This document shows positions 26,331 through 35,324 of a stretch of 64,000 bases of DNA, piece after piece. The position numbers and the translations under genes are program-made. The notes below the pieces were generated by a model that was given only the letters and a program-made list of their open reading frames with translations, did not search any database and was not told the origin of the DNA. Location of the stretch: the NCBI RefSeq assembly GCF_039830145.1, contig NZ_CP156082.1:638001-702000 (forward strand), read 5' to 3'. Position 1 is the stretch's first letter. Every line of letters begins with the position of its first letter. Source of the DNA: Croceibacterium sp. TMG7-5b_MA50 (GTDB lineage Bacteria > Pseudomonadota > Alphaproteobacteria > Sphingomonadales > Sphingomonadaceae).

Positions 26331-27803
26331 ATGAGACTAAGGGAGGCTAATTCCGGGTACGGCCACGACGCCAGCTATCTGCGCGCGCATAGCAACGCCC
26401 ATCTCCTCATCGCTGCACTGGACAGCGTAAGCGGCGGCGGCACGAACGGCAGACGCAGGCTTTACGAGACAACGACGCGATTTCGCGAAATCTTCAATGT
26501 CGGCTTTGCCGAGCAATATCTGACCCCTGCTTCGCGGATCGGCTACCACTTCAAGGAGATCAGAGCCGGTCGGTCGCAGGCGGCCATTGCCATGTATCTG
26601 GCCTGGCTATGCCACAAGCACCCGGCGGAAGCGGCAGAGCTCTACGCCGAGACCGAGCTTGCCTCTGTCATCGAAGCGCCGTTCCGCAGGTTCATTGGTG
26701 ACCCAGACCAAGCGGCTGCTGTAATCACGGACAGGACGCCTGCGGATATCACCGGCCCTGGCATCAGGGATGAAGCAGAGGCCCGGCTCGCAGCTCATCA
26801 GCTCCTGGAGATCGAACGCAAGCTCAACCGGCTTCGTTATGGGGACGGAGCGGACTGGACGCAGCTTCAGCATCTCAAGGCCGGAAAGACCCAGCTGATC
26901 GGAAAGCTGCACTTATACGTGTATGAGCATGACGCGAGCGCGGTTCTGTCACAGCTCGCATCGCTTTACGGCGTCGGCCACTGGTCCGATCGCGCTGCTC
27001 ATGAAAGCGTCGCCGAATATAACGACTTGGTAGCGACCGGGATCGACAAAGCAGCCGACAGGACCGATCCCGACATCCTGCGCCTGATCCTCGATTATGC
27101 CCAGAACCACAGGGTACGAAACGATCCGCGCGGGATAGCCGAGGCACTCTCCTGGCTTCCATCGTTCCGCAGCCTTGGCCGGGATCAACGCACAGCGATG
27201 ATTCTGCGCGATCGAGCCGATTACGTGCTGGAGCACAGCGATCTCTCAGCCGAGGAAACCTGCGACAGCTTCCTGAAGAAGCTGCGCGGCACTGAAGGGC
27301 TGGAAAGCGCCTCGATATGGCGCTGCGAAGCCTGCCTGGCCGTAGCGGGAGGCCGGTTCGAGGTCGCGACCAAAGCCGTTGCCCGTGCCCGCATCCTGTT
27401 GAAGACGGACAATCCGACGACGACCGAAGAAAAGATGATCCCGCATTATCTGGATGCGATCGAGCTGATCATCGCCCTTCGCATGGGAACCATGCCTTCT
27501 CAGGAAATCGCGAATGCACTCGATGCCGTCATCAGAAAGGTACGCGAGATCGACCCCCTAGCGTCCGCCTTCATAGCTGGCCTCTATCACACGCTGGCCG
27601 ATATCCTCTTCGACGTGGCGGAGCTGGACGGTGATCGATCAGGGGCGCACACGGCCGAGGCTCTGTCTGTCCAGTCTAGGGCGTTCGAGCTTTTTCAGCG
27701 CTCGGTGAAGCTGTTCTGCATCTTCGATATGGCGGAACTGGAAAGAGCAGGCCGGAACCGGCTTGAGCGCTACGGCTATCTCGACCCCGACCCGTATGCC
27801 TAA
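26331..27803 (+). CDS. Large helical hypothetical protein
   Basis: 490 residues, apparently all helical and soluble, with no signal peptide or membrane segment. The second half has repeating amphipathic helices such as YLDAIELIIALRMGTMPSQE and LAGLYHTLADILFDVAELDG-like segments, suggesting a TPR-like solenoid, though no exact repeat consensus was found. The N-terminus contains RRRLYETTTRFREIFNVGF. I recognise no family. It stands alone on the plus strand in the element, between a divergent small gene and a convergent one, a typical place for cargo of the defence or regulation kind; this is only context. Confidence 0.6.
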   Translation: MRLREANSGYGHDASYLRAHSNAHLLIAALDSVSGGGTNGRRRLYETTTRFREIFNVGFAEQYLTPASRIGYHFKEIRAGRSQAAIAMYLAWLCHKHPAEAAELYAETELASVIEAPFRRFIGDPDQAAAVITDRTPADITGPGIRDEAEARLAAHQLLEIERKLNRLRYGDGADWTQLQHLKAGKTQLIGKLHLYVYEHDASAVLSQLASLYGVGHWSDRAAHESVAEYNDLVATGIDKAADRTDPDILRLILDYAQNHRVRNDPRGIAEALSWLPSFRSLGRDQRTAMILRDRADYVLEHSDLSAEETCDSFLKKLRGTEGLESASIWRCEACLAVAGGRFEVATKAVARARILLKTDNPTTTEEKMIPHYLDAIELIIALRMGTMPSQEIANALDAVIRKVREIDPLASAFIAGLYHTLADILFDVAELDGDRSGAHTAEALSVQSRAFELFQRSVKLFCIFDMAELERAGRNRLERYGYLDPDPYA

Positions 27804-27846
27804 GGTAGTTTGGTCAAATTAGCGCCGAACGGCATAACCTTCGCGC

Positions 27847-28581
27847 CTAGGCGTTTCCATGCTGAGCATCGAAGGGCGTTTCCATGCCAATCTCCTTCAG
27901 CAGCATTCGGCCCAATGGGGAAATTTCCAGATTGTGTTTGAAATCACCATCCCGAGGGACGAACTCAGGTATCTGACCTTTTTTGATGTTGCCGTAGTTC
28001 TTTCTCAACAGCCCAAGACGAATGAGGTGATTTTTTCCCACATCAAATAGTTGGTTTTGATCGAGCGCCGATGGGGAGGATTGAAACCCGATTGGGTCCG
28101 GTCGGTTTATTTTCTCGAACGCAAGACGATCCAAACCTGCATAGGACCGTCCATAAGCATTTAGTAACGTGACTTCATCATCGTCCAGCTCGCCCAATAT
28201 TAGCAGCAGCCGTTTGCGCCGGATGACGCTGGCATCATCTTCATTCAAACCACGGCTCACGGCCTCTACGATTTGGTCTATCCTCTCACGCGACGTTGCT
28301 CGCGCCGACTGGAAGCCGCCTTCCTCGATAAGGTCGATCTTCTCGGCGTTAGAGGCAATACCGTCCCGCATTTCAGCGGATAGATCGTCAACGCGCGATG
28401 CCAGCTCCCTGAGATAAGCAGCGATGCGATCGGCTCGCTGGCCTGGGATGACCATGCCGACAACTTCGGAGATGACACCGCCCGCGAAAGGTACGGCTCC
28501 GGCAACGCCTTTGCCAATGGCAACAAGCTTGTCGCGCCATTCATCGTCTAGGCCATCGGAAGCCTCGTTCTCGTCACTCAT
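27847..28581 (-). CDS. Hypothetical protein with glycine-rich hydrophobic segment
   Basis: 244 residues. Residues about 20-50 (KGVAGAVPFAGGVISEVVGM, then VIPGQRADRIAAYL) form a Gly-rich amphipathic/hydrophobic stretch, followed by a long helical, probably coiled-coil region (LASRVDDLSAEMRDGIASN) and a mixed C-terminal domain. This layout occurs in many uncharacterised bacterial proteins of defence islands, some of which resemble DUF4393, where the Gly-rich part may insert in membranes. The exact family is not certain. The neighbouring genes are conjugation functions, but no overlap ties it to them. Confidence 0.55.
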   Translation of the reverse strand: MSDENEASDGLDDEWRDKLVAIGKGVAGAVPFAGGVISEVVGMVIPGQRADRIAAYLRELASRVDDLSAEMRDGIASNAEKIDLIEEGGFQSARATSRERIDQIVEAVSRGLNEDDASVIRRKRLLLILGELDDDEVTLLNAYGRSYAGLDRLAFEKINRPDPIGFQSSPSALDQNQLFDVGKNHLIRLGLLRKNYGNIKKGQIPEFVPRDGDFKHNLEISPLGRMLLKEIGMETPFDAQHGNA

Positions 28582-28633
28582 GGCGCGCTGTCACAATTTT
28601 TCTCTCTCGATGATGATTCCTTCGGCGATGATA

Positions 28634-28933
28634 TCAAAACGGTAGCCCGTCATCGAGGTCATCAAATTCGACTTCCTTACGCTCCGGATAATCCGTTACC
28701 GAGGCTTCCCAGCTCAGCAGCTCCATATCGAGGAACTGCCAGATACGCTCGGGCAGCGATAGGTCCGGCAACTCGGGTCGGTCAAAGGTCATGCGATCGA
28801 AGTCCCGCAGGTCAGCTGTGAGGCGCTCCCAAACAGCGGCCGGAAGGCTGACCTGCACGGTAATAGCCGTCGGATCATCCAGATGCCCCACCTGTATCAG
28901 CGGCAGGTCCGCGCTCTCTTCCTTCTCTTTCAT
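28634..28933 (-). CDS. Hypothetical protein coupled to the coupling ATPase gene
   Basis: 99 acidic residues. The middle IQVGHLDDPTAITVQVSLPA and VWERLTADLRDFDRM may form a beta-helix fold; the tail is strongly acidic (EVEFDDLDDGLPF). No family recognised. Its ATG overlaps the stop of the TraG-like gene by four bases, so it is probably part of the mobilization operon and may be an accessory protein of the coupling ATPase or relaxosome. Confidence 0.55.
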   Translation of the reverse strand: MKEKEESADLPLIQVGHLDDPTAITVQVSLPAAVWERLTADLRDFDRMTFDRPELPDLSLPERIWQFLDMELLSWEASVTDYPERKEVEFDDLDDGLPF

Positions 28934-30681
28934 GTCTTGCCTCCATCATCGCGGAACGCTGCGAAAGCCTCATCCGCGTCGTAATTCGTCCGGGAGAGCG
29001 CTACCGGGAGGCCGTCGATCAGCGCCACCTGCATGCCCGTCCGACGATCGAAGAACCGAGCAATCTCGTCAGGCGTCATGAGCGCTGCCTGGTGAATGCC
29101 TTCGGATGTGGAAGCGGTAGAACTGGTGCCGGAGGAGGAGCTGTCCCCGCGCTGCTGGCTGGTGCCGCCCGAGACACCTTCACTGTCCGACCAGCCTTCC
29201 GATGTTCCACGACCACTTGCCCCAGCCCTAGCCAAGAAAGGCACCAGGCCCGAGCCGCCATCTTTCGTCGCGAGGCTTTGCAGCTGTGCCATATCGGAGT
29301 TGCCCTTGGTCGTGCCGGAGGAGCGCGACCAGCCGCCGCTATTGGTTTCGCTCTGGCTTCGGGAGAGGCCGGTCGTGCTGGCTTCCGAGCTTCCCTGCGT
29401 CTCCCGGATCAGCTCGACCATGCCCATGCGCTTGGCGAGCCATTCGAGTGTCGTCAGATCAGCATTGGCGAAGAACTGAAGGACGCCTGCATTGCCGAGG
29501 AAGGTCTCCCAGCTTTCGCGATAGTGGCGCTTCAGCTGGCCGAGGTCCTGAAGGACAGGCATGAGCTTGACGCCATAGCCCGCCATGAGACCCGCCGCTT
29601 TTTCGATGGCTTCCATTCTGCCGAGGGCTGCGAACTCATCCAGCACGAAGAGCACCGGATGACCGCAGGCGGGTTTATCCAGACCTTGCGCTTCCATCCG
29701 GTAGAGGACGAGATTGAGCACCAGCCGCAGGAAGCGCGCATGGGTCGGGATGAAGCGAGCAGGCAGGCAGACATAGACAGTCAGCCCGCCCGGCGCTGCC
29801 TTGAAGGCGTCGAGATCGATGGCACCGGCAGCGCCGTCATCCCCTTCAAGGCAACGCCGCATCCAGGGAGAGTCGATAAACTTCGTATTTCGGCGCGCGG
29901 TGGAGAGGACAGAGCCGCGTTCGTTCTCCCCCATATCGGCAACGGTATGCGCGGCTCCCATGATGACATCGCGGACGGCGGGATTGCTGGCCTTGCTATC
30001 CCCCATGGCCGTCCACAGCGCGTCGAAGGGTGAGACCGGCTTTTCCTTCTCGCCCAAGCTCATGTTGAGTTGATCGGCATATGCAGGATCGCCGAGGGTC
30101 AGGAGCTGACGGACCTTCACGAGAGACCGCGAAGCGCCGTTCTGGGTGACGGCTACATACAAAAGCGCGGCCTCAAAGAGACCGCGCGCCGACTCGTTCC
30201 AGTGGATGTCCTTACCGTCTTCGGAGCCAAGCATGAGCGCGTCGCCGATTGCCGCCGCCAGATCGATCGCGTCGTCAGAAGCAGGATCGATGAGGTCGAG
30301 CGGATTGAAGCGGACGCGGAAGGTCTCAGGGTTATCAGCCGCGCCCCGGGGATCGAGCACAGCAACGCGATGACCGAAACGTTTAGCGCGGGCGGAAGCG
30401 GTGACAGTCGCGTTCTCGCCCTTGGGATCGATGACGAGACAGCTTCCCGGCCAGAGAAAGAGATTTGGGATGATCGCCGAGCGGCCTTTGCCAGATCGCG
30501 AACCAGCGATGATGACGGCATGGCGATCATCCCCATGACCGATAGCGGCACCGTTACGATCGCGCCCCAGCCAGAGATGACCGGGCTGCCAGGGCGAAGC
30601 GGAGAATGACCAGCACGCGGTTGCAAGCTTCGCAGATTTGCCATCGTCTCCAGTGCCACGCGGGAAAGAGGAAGTAGACAT
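28930..30681 (-). CDS. TraG/VirD4-like coupling protein lacking membrane anchor
   Basis: 583 residues of the type IV coupling protein family. Walker A GSRSGKGRS is at residues 60-68, then LVIDPKGENA and, near 345, the Walker B region LFVLDEFAALG. A TraG-like MPVLQDLGQLKRHY follows. The C-terminal part has a long Ser/Gly/Thr-rich linker (about 440-540) before a conserved tail. Coupling proteins pass the relaxase-bound strand to the secretion channel. VirD4 proteins have two N-terminal membrane helices before Walker A; none exist here, since only about 60 polar residues precede it. It would need a partner for membrane docking. Confidence 0.87.
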   Translation of the reverse strand: MSTSSFPRGTGDDGKSAKLATACWSFSASPWQPGHLWLGRDRNGAAIGHGDDRHAVIIAGSRSGKGRSAIIPNLFLWPGSCLVIDPKGENATVTASARAKRFGHRVAVLDPRGAADNPETFRVRFNPLDLIDPASDDAIDLAAAIGDALMLGSEDGKDIHWNESARGLFEAALLYVAVTQNGASRSLVKVRQLLTLGDPAYADQLNMSLGEKEKPVSPFDALWTAMGDSKASNPAVRDVIMGAAHTVADMGENERGSVLSTARRNTKFIDSPWMRRCLEGDDGAAGAIDLDAFKAAPGGLTVYVCLPARFIPTHARFLRLVLNLVLYRMEAQGLDKPACGHPVLFVLDEFAALGRMEAIEKAAGLMAGYGVKLMPVLQDLGQLKRHYRESWETFLGNAGVLQFFANADLTTLEWLAKRMGMVELIRETQGSSEASTTGLSRSQSETNSGGWSRSSGTTKGNSDMAQLQSLATKDGGSGLVPFLARAGASGRGTSEGWSDSEGVSGGTSQQRGDSSSSGTSSTASTSEGIHQAALMTPDEIARFFDRRTGMQVALIDGLPVALSRTNYDADEAFAAFRDDGGKT

Positions 30682-30756
30682 ACCGGCTCCGGATGCAAAA
30701 AGGCCCGGCTCGCAGAGTAAGCGGGCCGGGCCTAAAGGCGGGGGGATAGCCTTAGA

Positions 30757-31569
30757 TCAGGGCTGCGTGTTCATCCCAAAAGTGGGATCGCGCTGCTGGC
30801 CAGCGTCGAGCGAGGGCGTTCCGTTTTGCCGCTGGTCGGCCTGGGCGATGAGAGTTGCCGGATCATCGACCCCGGCCATCAGTTCACGCACCCGATTGCC
30901 GACATCGCCGCGAGAGAGTTCATCGGCTTCCGCGATCATGGTCCCGCGATCGTTACGGGCGCTTGCACAGGCCTGAGGGTCACCAAGGCCGCAAAATAAA
31001 TCCTTCATCATGATGACCACACTCCGGCCGCCATTGCTCATCTGAAGGAGCTGCTGACGGAAAGCCTGCGCCATCCGTTCCAGCTCGATCGCAGCTTGCG
31101 CGATAGCATTCGCCCGCTGGTAGAGGGCGGCATAAGCTTGGACGACCCGCTCCTTGTCCGCAGACACAAGCGCCAGCTCCTTTTGATAAGCCAGCTCGGC
31201 CGAGGCTTGCCCCGAACGTTCAGCTTCGGCGATCCTTTCGCGATACTCGGCCTCGTTGACGATGATCTCGCCCGGCTTCGCTCCCAGCATCTGATTTTTC
31301 ACGCTGAGATCAATCTGAGCTTCCAGCATGGCGGCGATCGTAGTCGGCTTCCATTCGGGTGGCATCGTCACCTGCAAGGCGACAATCCCGAGGATTACCC
31401 CGAATCCCATCCCGGTGCAGGCTGTGAACATCTGCCGCATACGCCGTCCAAACGGCATGGCGGTCTGGTAGGCGGATTGGCCACGAGGAGCAGGCCGTTC
31501 GAACGGCTGCTCGGCAGCGGCGGAAGGAATCGGCTTCATCTCGGGAAGCGGCGGAAGATCATTCTGCAT
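30757..31569 (-). CDS. Single-span membrane protein with coiled coil, conjugation-associated
   Basis: 270 residues. A Pro-rich cytoplasmic N-terminus is followed by one membrane segment (FTACTGMGFGVILGIVALQV, about residues 48-67), then a long helical region with heptad character (EAEYRERIAEAERSGQASAE onward) and a Gln/Asp-rich C-terminus. Two cysteines sit in DLFCGLGDPQACAS. No exact family known to me. Its position just upstream of the soluble TraG-like ATPase (75 bases apart, same strand) suggests that it anchors or partners that ATPase, or belongs to an envelope part of the transfer machinery. Confidence 0.6.
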   Translation of the reverse strand: MQNDLPPLPEMKPIPSAAAEQPFERPAPRGQSAYQTAMPFGRRMRQMFTACTGMGFGVILGIVALQVTMPPEWKPTTIAAMLEAQIDLSVKNQMLGAKPGEIIVNEAEYRERIAEAERSGQASAELAYQKELALVSADKERVVQAYAALYQRANAIAQAAIELERMAQAFRQQLLQMSNGGRSVVIMMKDLFCGLGDPQACASARNDRGTMIAEADELSRGDVGNRVRELMAGVDDPATLIAQADQRQNGTPSLDAGQQRDPTFGMNTQP

Positions 31570-31641
31570 TGCACGTCTCCTCCGGCGAAATTGCCGTTGC
31601 AGACGGGCTAAGTCAGGCAGGCAGAAGCAGCGGGGGGATAG

Positions 31642-33210
31642 CTACGAAGCTTTCGCTTTATTCGAGGTCACTTTTTTCTTCGAAACTCGATATCCATAGC
31701 CTCGCAAACGGCGTCCGGCGTTGCGCAGTGTAACCTTGCTGAAGAAGGGGATGTTGAGCGCATTGGCTGAGTCGGTGATGATTGCGTAGACCACCTCAAA
31801 CTCTTCCGGGTTCGGACGATCCTCACAATTATTGAGCTTGTGATGATCGGGCAGCTTCTCATTCAGCTTTCGGCGAAACTCTGCATCCGTGACGAACAGT
31901 TCAGCTGAAACGACGCCTTGTGCGAATAGATGGCTGAGCTGGGCCGATCCACTGTATCGCTTAACGTGAACAAGCCGCTTGTCCGCCGTAAGAAGGTCGC
32001 AAAACTCGATCCGGCTCTGACCTCCTCCGTGTACGATAACGTCGGCATCTAGGCAGTGAGAACCAGCAAGCGCGCTCGTGGCGGCCTTGTTATAGAGAGC
32101 CTCGTTGCCGTGCGCATAGTCAGGCAGAACGATGTCCGACTCCGGCATCGATACGAAGTCATTGTTGACCAGCTCCGTGAAGTCCTTCGCAATCGCGAAC
32201 CACTTTCCGGCATTCAGAATAAACAAGGTGCCGTCTTGCACAATTTCCGCATAGATGCAGCGGTAAGCGGACCAGCTCGTAAGGGTGGTGTCCGAAGTTG
32301 CGCTGACAAGAAGAATATCTGCTGATTTTAGCCGTTCGAAATCGATTCCATCTTCTCCGAGGCTTACAAGCAGCTGCGCCGGATCAAGATCGGTATGAAG
32401 GTCGGATCGCTTGCGGCAATAGCGGAAACCCTTCACGTCTGCCCAGTCGACTATCTCAGGTGGAGCCATCCAGATGTGGTCCAGTTCCCCACGTTGCAGG
32501 CGGGCGATCAGTTCATCGTTGAGCTTGGCGATCTGATGTGACGGGCGCACATCTTTAATCTGGTCGATCCAGTCGAAGCGGTCCTGATAGGTGAGACTGC
32601 GATATTGGCTCAGGACATCAGCGAGGAAGTCTTTCACATCCCCGGCGTCAAATTTGGCAGACGCAGCAAAGGTGTCTCTGCCTGAGATCGTGCGGCCGAA
32701 GCGTTCGATCCGGGACTTTCCCGTGACGGCGTTCACAAGGTCCTGTTCGACATCAATGCCAAAGCTTGATGCTCCACCCTCGCGGCTTATCTGCTCCCGG
32801 CTTTGCTTCGGGACAGAACCTAAAGCCGTTTTATCGATGCTGCGCAGGCTATCAGGGTCGACACTGTTTAGGACCACTTTGAGCCCAAACCGGTCCTCGA
32901 GAGCACCATCCTTGAGGAGATGACGCCCATGCCCAAACAGGACGGCAAAAATCCGGGTTTCTTCACCAGCGGTAAGCGGAACGAGGAGCAGACCCTTCGC
33001 GCTTGATGTGATGAGTTGAGGACCAGCTCCCAACCTGCTGCCGAAGAAGTCCTGAATCCATGAGGGGGCACGAGGGAAAGACGGCTGCGTGTAGAATGTG
33101 CCGAGCCCGTCTACAGGTAACGCCGCAGCACCATCCTTGATGATATCTGCGACATCAACCAGTTCGGCCCGGACAAGGCCAACGGTCAGCTTGTTTGTCT
33201 TGTCGGCCAT
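31642..33210 (-). CDS. TIGR04141/DUF6119 family sporadically distributed protein
   Basis: 522 residues from ATG 33210, which has AGGAGAG just upstream; the ATG at 33243 would add 11 residues and place that ribosome site inside the gene. Family marks are the N-terminal GTFYTQPSFPRAPSWIQDF, GIDVEQDLVNAVTG and, near the end, ADKRLVHVKRYSGSAQLSHL with FAQGVVSAELF. This matches the TIGR04141 family as I remember it. Members are scattered across bacteria on mobile elements and near defence genes; the biochemical activity is not established. Codon use is less GC-rich than the chromosomal genes. It ends on the same strand as the transfer genes. Confidence 0.75.
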   Translation of the reverse strand: MADKTNKLTVGLVRAELVDVADIIKDGAAALPVDGLGTFYTQPSFPRAPSWIQDFFGSRLGAGPQLITSSAKGLLLVPLTAGEETRIFAVLFGHGRHLLKDGALEDRFGLKVVLNSVDPDSLRSIDKTALGSVPKQSREQISREGGASSFGIDVEQDLVNAVTGKSRIERFGRTISGRDTFAASAKFDAGDVKDFLADVLSQYRSLTYQDRFDWIDQIKDVRPSHQIAKLNDELIARLQRGELDHIWMAPPEIVDWADVKGFRYCRKRSDLHTDLDPAQLLVSLGEDGIDFERLKSADILLVSATSDTTLTSWSAYRCIYAEIVQDGTLFILNAGKWFAIAKDFTELVNNDFVSMPESDIVLPDYAHGNEALYNKAATSALAGSHCLDADVIVHGGGQSRIEFCDLLTADKRLVHVKRYSGSAQLSHLFAQGVVSAELFVTDAEFRRKLNEKLPDHHKLNNCEDRPNPEEFEVVYAIITDSANALNIPFFSKVTLRNAGRRLRGYGYRVSKKKVTSNKAKAS

Positions 33211-33339
33211 AGTCTCTCCTGAAACGGAGGCTACATCAGCCAAACTTCAAGCGCTAGCGAACCAGCAAAGAATGCCCAGGTGTTCACCGGTTCGAGATAA
33301 CTCCGCTACTTAGGAAGGGCTGAAGGTCAGAGATAACGC

Positions 33340-33565
33340 TGCGCGCAAGATGTGCGTGGTAGTACCACGCATCTTGGCAAGGGAGACGCTGCGCTCTCCC
33401 GTTGCATCCCTCTGGCCTACGGCACTCCACAGGCATCGAGCCTGCTCCGGACCGATGGGGAACCTTCGGCGCTCCCCAAACCCCATCGACCAAGGGGCGT
33501 GCCCGCCCCTGTGGAACCCAGCCGCCTCCGGCGCGGCAAGGGAGCGTTTCTGCTCCCGTTGACCC
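33340..33565. repeat. Array of GC hairpins in a gene-free stretch
   Basis: The gene-free interval 33211-33694 contains a chain of strong inverted repeats. CAAGAT..GCGTGGT pairs with ACCACGC-ATCTTG (33346-33376). GGGAGA pairs with TCTCCC (33381-33400), CGATGGGG with CCCCATCG (33453-33488), GGGGCG with CGCCCC (33494-33509), GCCGC with GCGGC, and GGGAGC with GCTCCC (33541-33556). Three of them share a CAAGGG lead, and two share a CCCGTTG exit. Several short frames cross it but none looks like a protein. It separates the transfer module from the defence module. It could be a structured RNA, a replication or partition site, or a decayed repeat. Confidence 0.6.
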
Positions 33566-33694
33566 CATGACCAAGAAGCCTTCGCTCTCCTTTGGACACC
33601 TACGATCAACCGGCCGCCAATTGGATACCGTCCCGAACGCTCGCACCCTGAACCTCAACCCACAGACGCTCAGACCTTCGGGCGAGCGATGCGC

Positions 33695-34612
33695 CTAGTG
33701 CCCGTTCTTCTCGAAAAACTTCGCGCGGTGTTTTTCGAGGAAGCTCGTATGCGGCCACTCTTCGGGTTTCATTGGCAGGTGCAGTTCCGTGCCGTGCTGC
33801 CCATAGACGGCTTGGAACTCGGCAGGCACTTTGCCCTTCGCCACGATGAGACGATAGTCGTCTCCGATGGCGATCAAGTGCCTATCGAAGAGCCAGTGCA
33901 CAGTCCCCGAGAGCGCAATTCCATTCTGCACCACGTCGGGTCCGCCGTCAGCGACCGACCAGATGTGAGCGGCTTGCACCTCCGGATTGTCTCGACCGTC
34001 TAGCATCCGCAATCGGGTGACGGCGCAACGCCCGCCATATGCGTCGCATACTAATCCGCGGAAGCTCGCGTCCCTGATAATTCGGTTCGTCAGGACCTGC
34101 TCGGTTCGGCGGGCCTGATCTTGGCCAGGCAACTCATGCAACGCAGCTTCGGCTTGCACAATTGCCTCGTGTTCGATTTGAAACCGATCCGCGTTTTTGA
34201 GGGAGAGCGTTTCTGAAAGCCCAGCGGCAACGATAGCCGCGAAGTCGGCTTCAGAGAGCGCGCGAACGGACCGCCCACGAAGAGACATGCCCACGCGGGC
34301 AGGCGGCAGGTTTCGCAGTTCCTCCTCCCAGTATCTGCCATCGACGGTCCATGGTACCGGCCGATCAAATTGCATGAAATCTCGCAGATGGGCGAAGGTC
34401 ATGCCTTTCGTGCTCGCATCAGGCTCAAGATGCGAGACGACGGCACAAGCGAAGTAGGCGAGATTTCCGCCATCCGCGCGAGGCCGCCGCAAGACGATTC
34501 TGTCGCCGATGCAGCGCTCCACGAGGTTGAGGTAGCGCTTGGGAAACTGGTAATGGCTAGTGACCTCGTCGTCGTAAATCGAGGTCGGTTTGGTGTCGAA
34601 GACTGCTTTCAT
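33695..34612 (-). CDS. HNH endonuclease
   Basis: 305 residues. The C-terminal domain has the HNH nuclease layout: CDAYGGRCAVTRLRMLDGRD, EVQAAHIWSVADGGPDVVQNGIAL read as AAHIWS plus NGIAL, then HWLFDRHLI. The first His-Ile-Trp supplies the metal/catalytic His and the Asn-Gly and Asp-Arg-His the rest, as in the HNH_2 class of restriction-like nucleases. The N-terminal 180 residues have no motif I can name and may bind modified or specific DNA. It is divergent from the vsr-dcm operon, so it belongs to the same defence block. Confidence 0.83.
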   Translation of the reverse strand: MKAVFDTKPTSIYDDEVTSHYQFPKRYLNLVERCIGDRIVLRRPRADGGNLAYFACAVVSHLEPDASTKGMTFAHLRDFMQFDRPVPWTVDGRYWEEELRNLPPARVGMSLRGRSVRALSEADFAAIVAAGLSETLSLKNADRFQIEHEAIVQAEAALHELPGQDQARRTEQVLTNRIIRDASFRGLVCDAYGGRCAVTRLRMLDGRDNPEVQAAHIWSVADGGPDVVQNGIALSGTVHWLFDRHLIAIGDDYRLIVAKGKVPAEFQAVYGQHGTELHLPMKPEEWPHTSFLEKHRAKFFEKNGH

Positions 34613-34838
34613 TTCTCCATCCCGCTACATCCTCTTCTTTCCCGGAAACCGTATTTTATCCCAAACGCCGCATTTGTGGCCATGTCGACGTGAAAGCCGA
34701 TGCAAATTTTGCGATGATCTTCTTCAGTGCCTGAGAGGGGTGACGCAGCGTGCTTATCTAACCCTCGACGACCGCGCCGCGGGCAGTGAGTGCCGCTTGG
34801 TTCCTGGACCGTCACCCATATTGCCTTACATTGCAGCT

Positions 34839-35324
34839 ATGGTCGACACCCGGTCTCCCGAGCAGCGCAGCCGCATTATGCAGTCCGTCAAAACGGCCCA
34901 CACTGGACCGGAAATGACGGCTCGGCGGCTGCTTCACAGCATGGGATACCGGTACAGGCTCCACCCCAAAGAACTCCCCGGCAAACCCGACATCGTCTTT
35001 CGCGGCAGGAAAGCTGCCATATTCGTGCACGGATGCTTCTGGCACGGCCATGAGTGTCAAAAAGGGAACGCCCCGAAATCTCGGCTTGATTATTGGGGGC
35101 CAAAGCTGGCGGCAAACCGGGCCCGCGATTGCATGCAGGTCGAGAAGCTGGAAGCCATGGGCTGGCGTGTGCTAACTATTTGGCAATGTGAGATAAAGGA
35201 CGAAGACGAGCTGAGAGGCCGCCTTCACGATTTTCTGGGGCCGCCGAATTTTCGATCGACAGCCAAGCTCGAATCGGTTAGCTTGTCCGACACCGCCCGA
35301 AAGGCACAGAGAGGGAACACGTGA
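34839..35324 (+). CDS. vsr: Very short patch repair endonuclease
   Basis: 161 residues of the Vsr family. Marks: VDTRSPEQRSRIMQSVKTAH at the start, GYRYRLHPKELPGKPDIVF with the catalytic Asp, and AIFVHGCFWHGHEC with the zinc/active-site His and Cys. Vsr nicks 5' of T in T:G mismatches made by deamination of 5-methylcytosine, so it limits mutations caused by the partner Dcm. I start at ATG 34839, at the conserved MVDTRS; the longer frame upstream is not conserved. Its stop overlaps the GTG of dcm by four bases. Confidence 0.93.
   Translation: MVDTRSPEQRSRIMQSVKTAHTGPEMTARRLLHSMGYRYRLHPKELPGKPDIVFRGRKAAIFVHGCFWHGHECQKGNAPKSRLDYWGPKLAANRARDCMQVEKLEAMGWRVLTIWQCEIKDEDELRGRLHDFLGPPNFRSTAKLESVSLSDTARKAQRGNT

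Noticed and set aside
33350-33698. Several short overlapping frames in both directions
   Set aside because: They follow the hairpin array and have no ribosome site, family motif or consistent frame.
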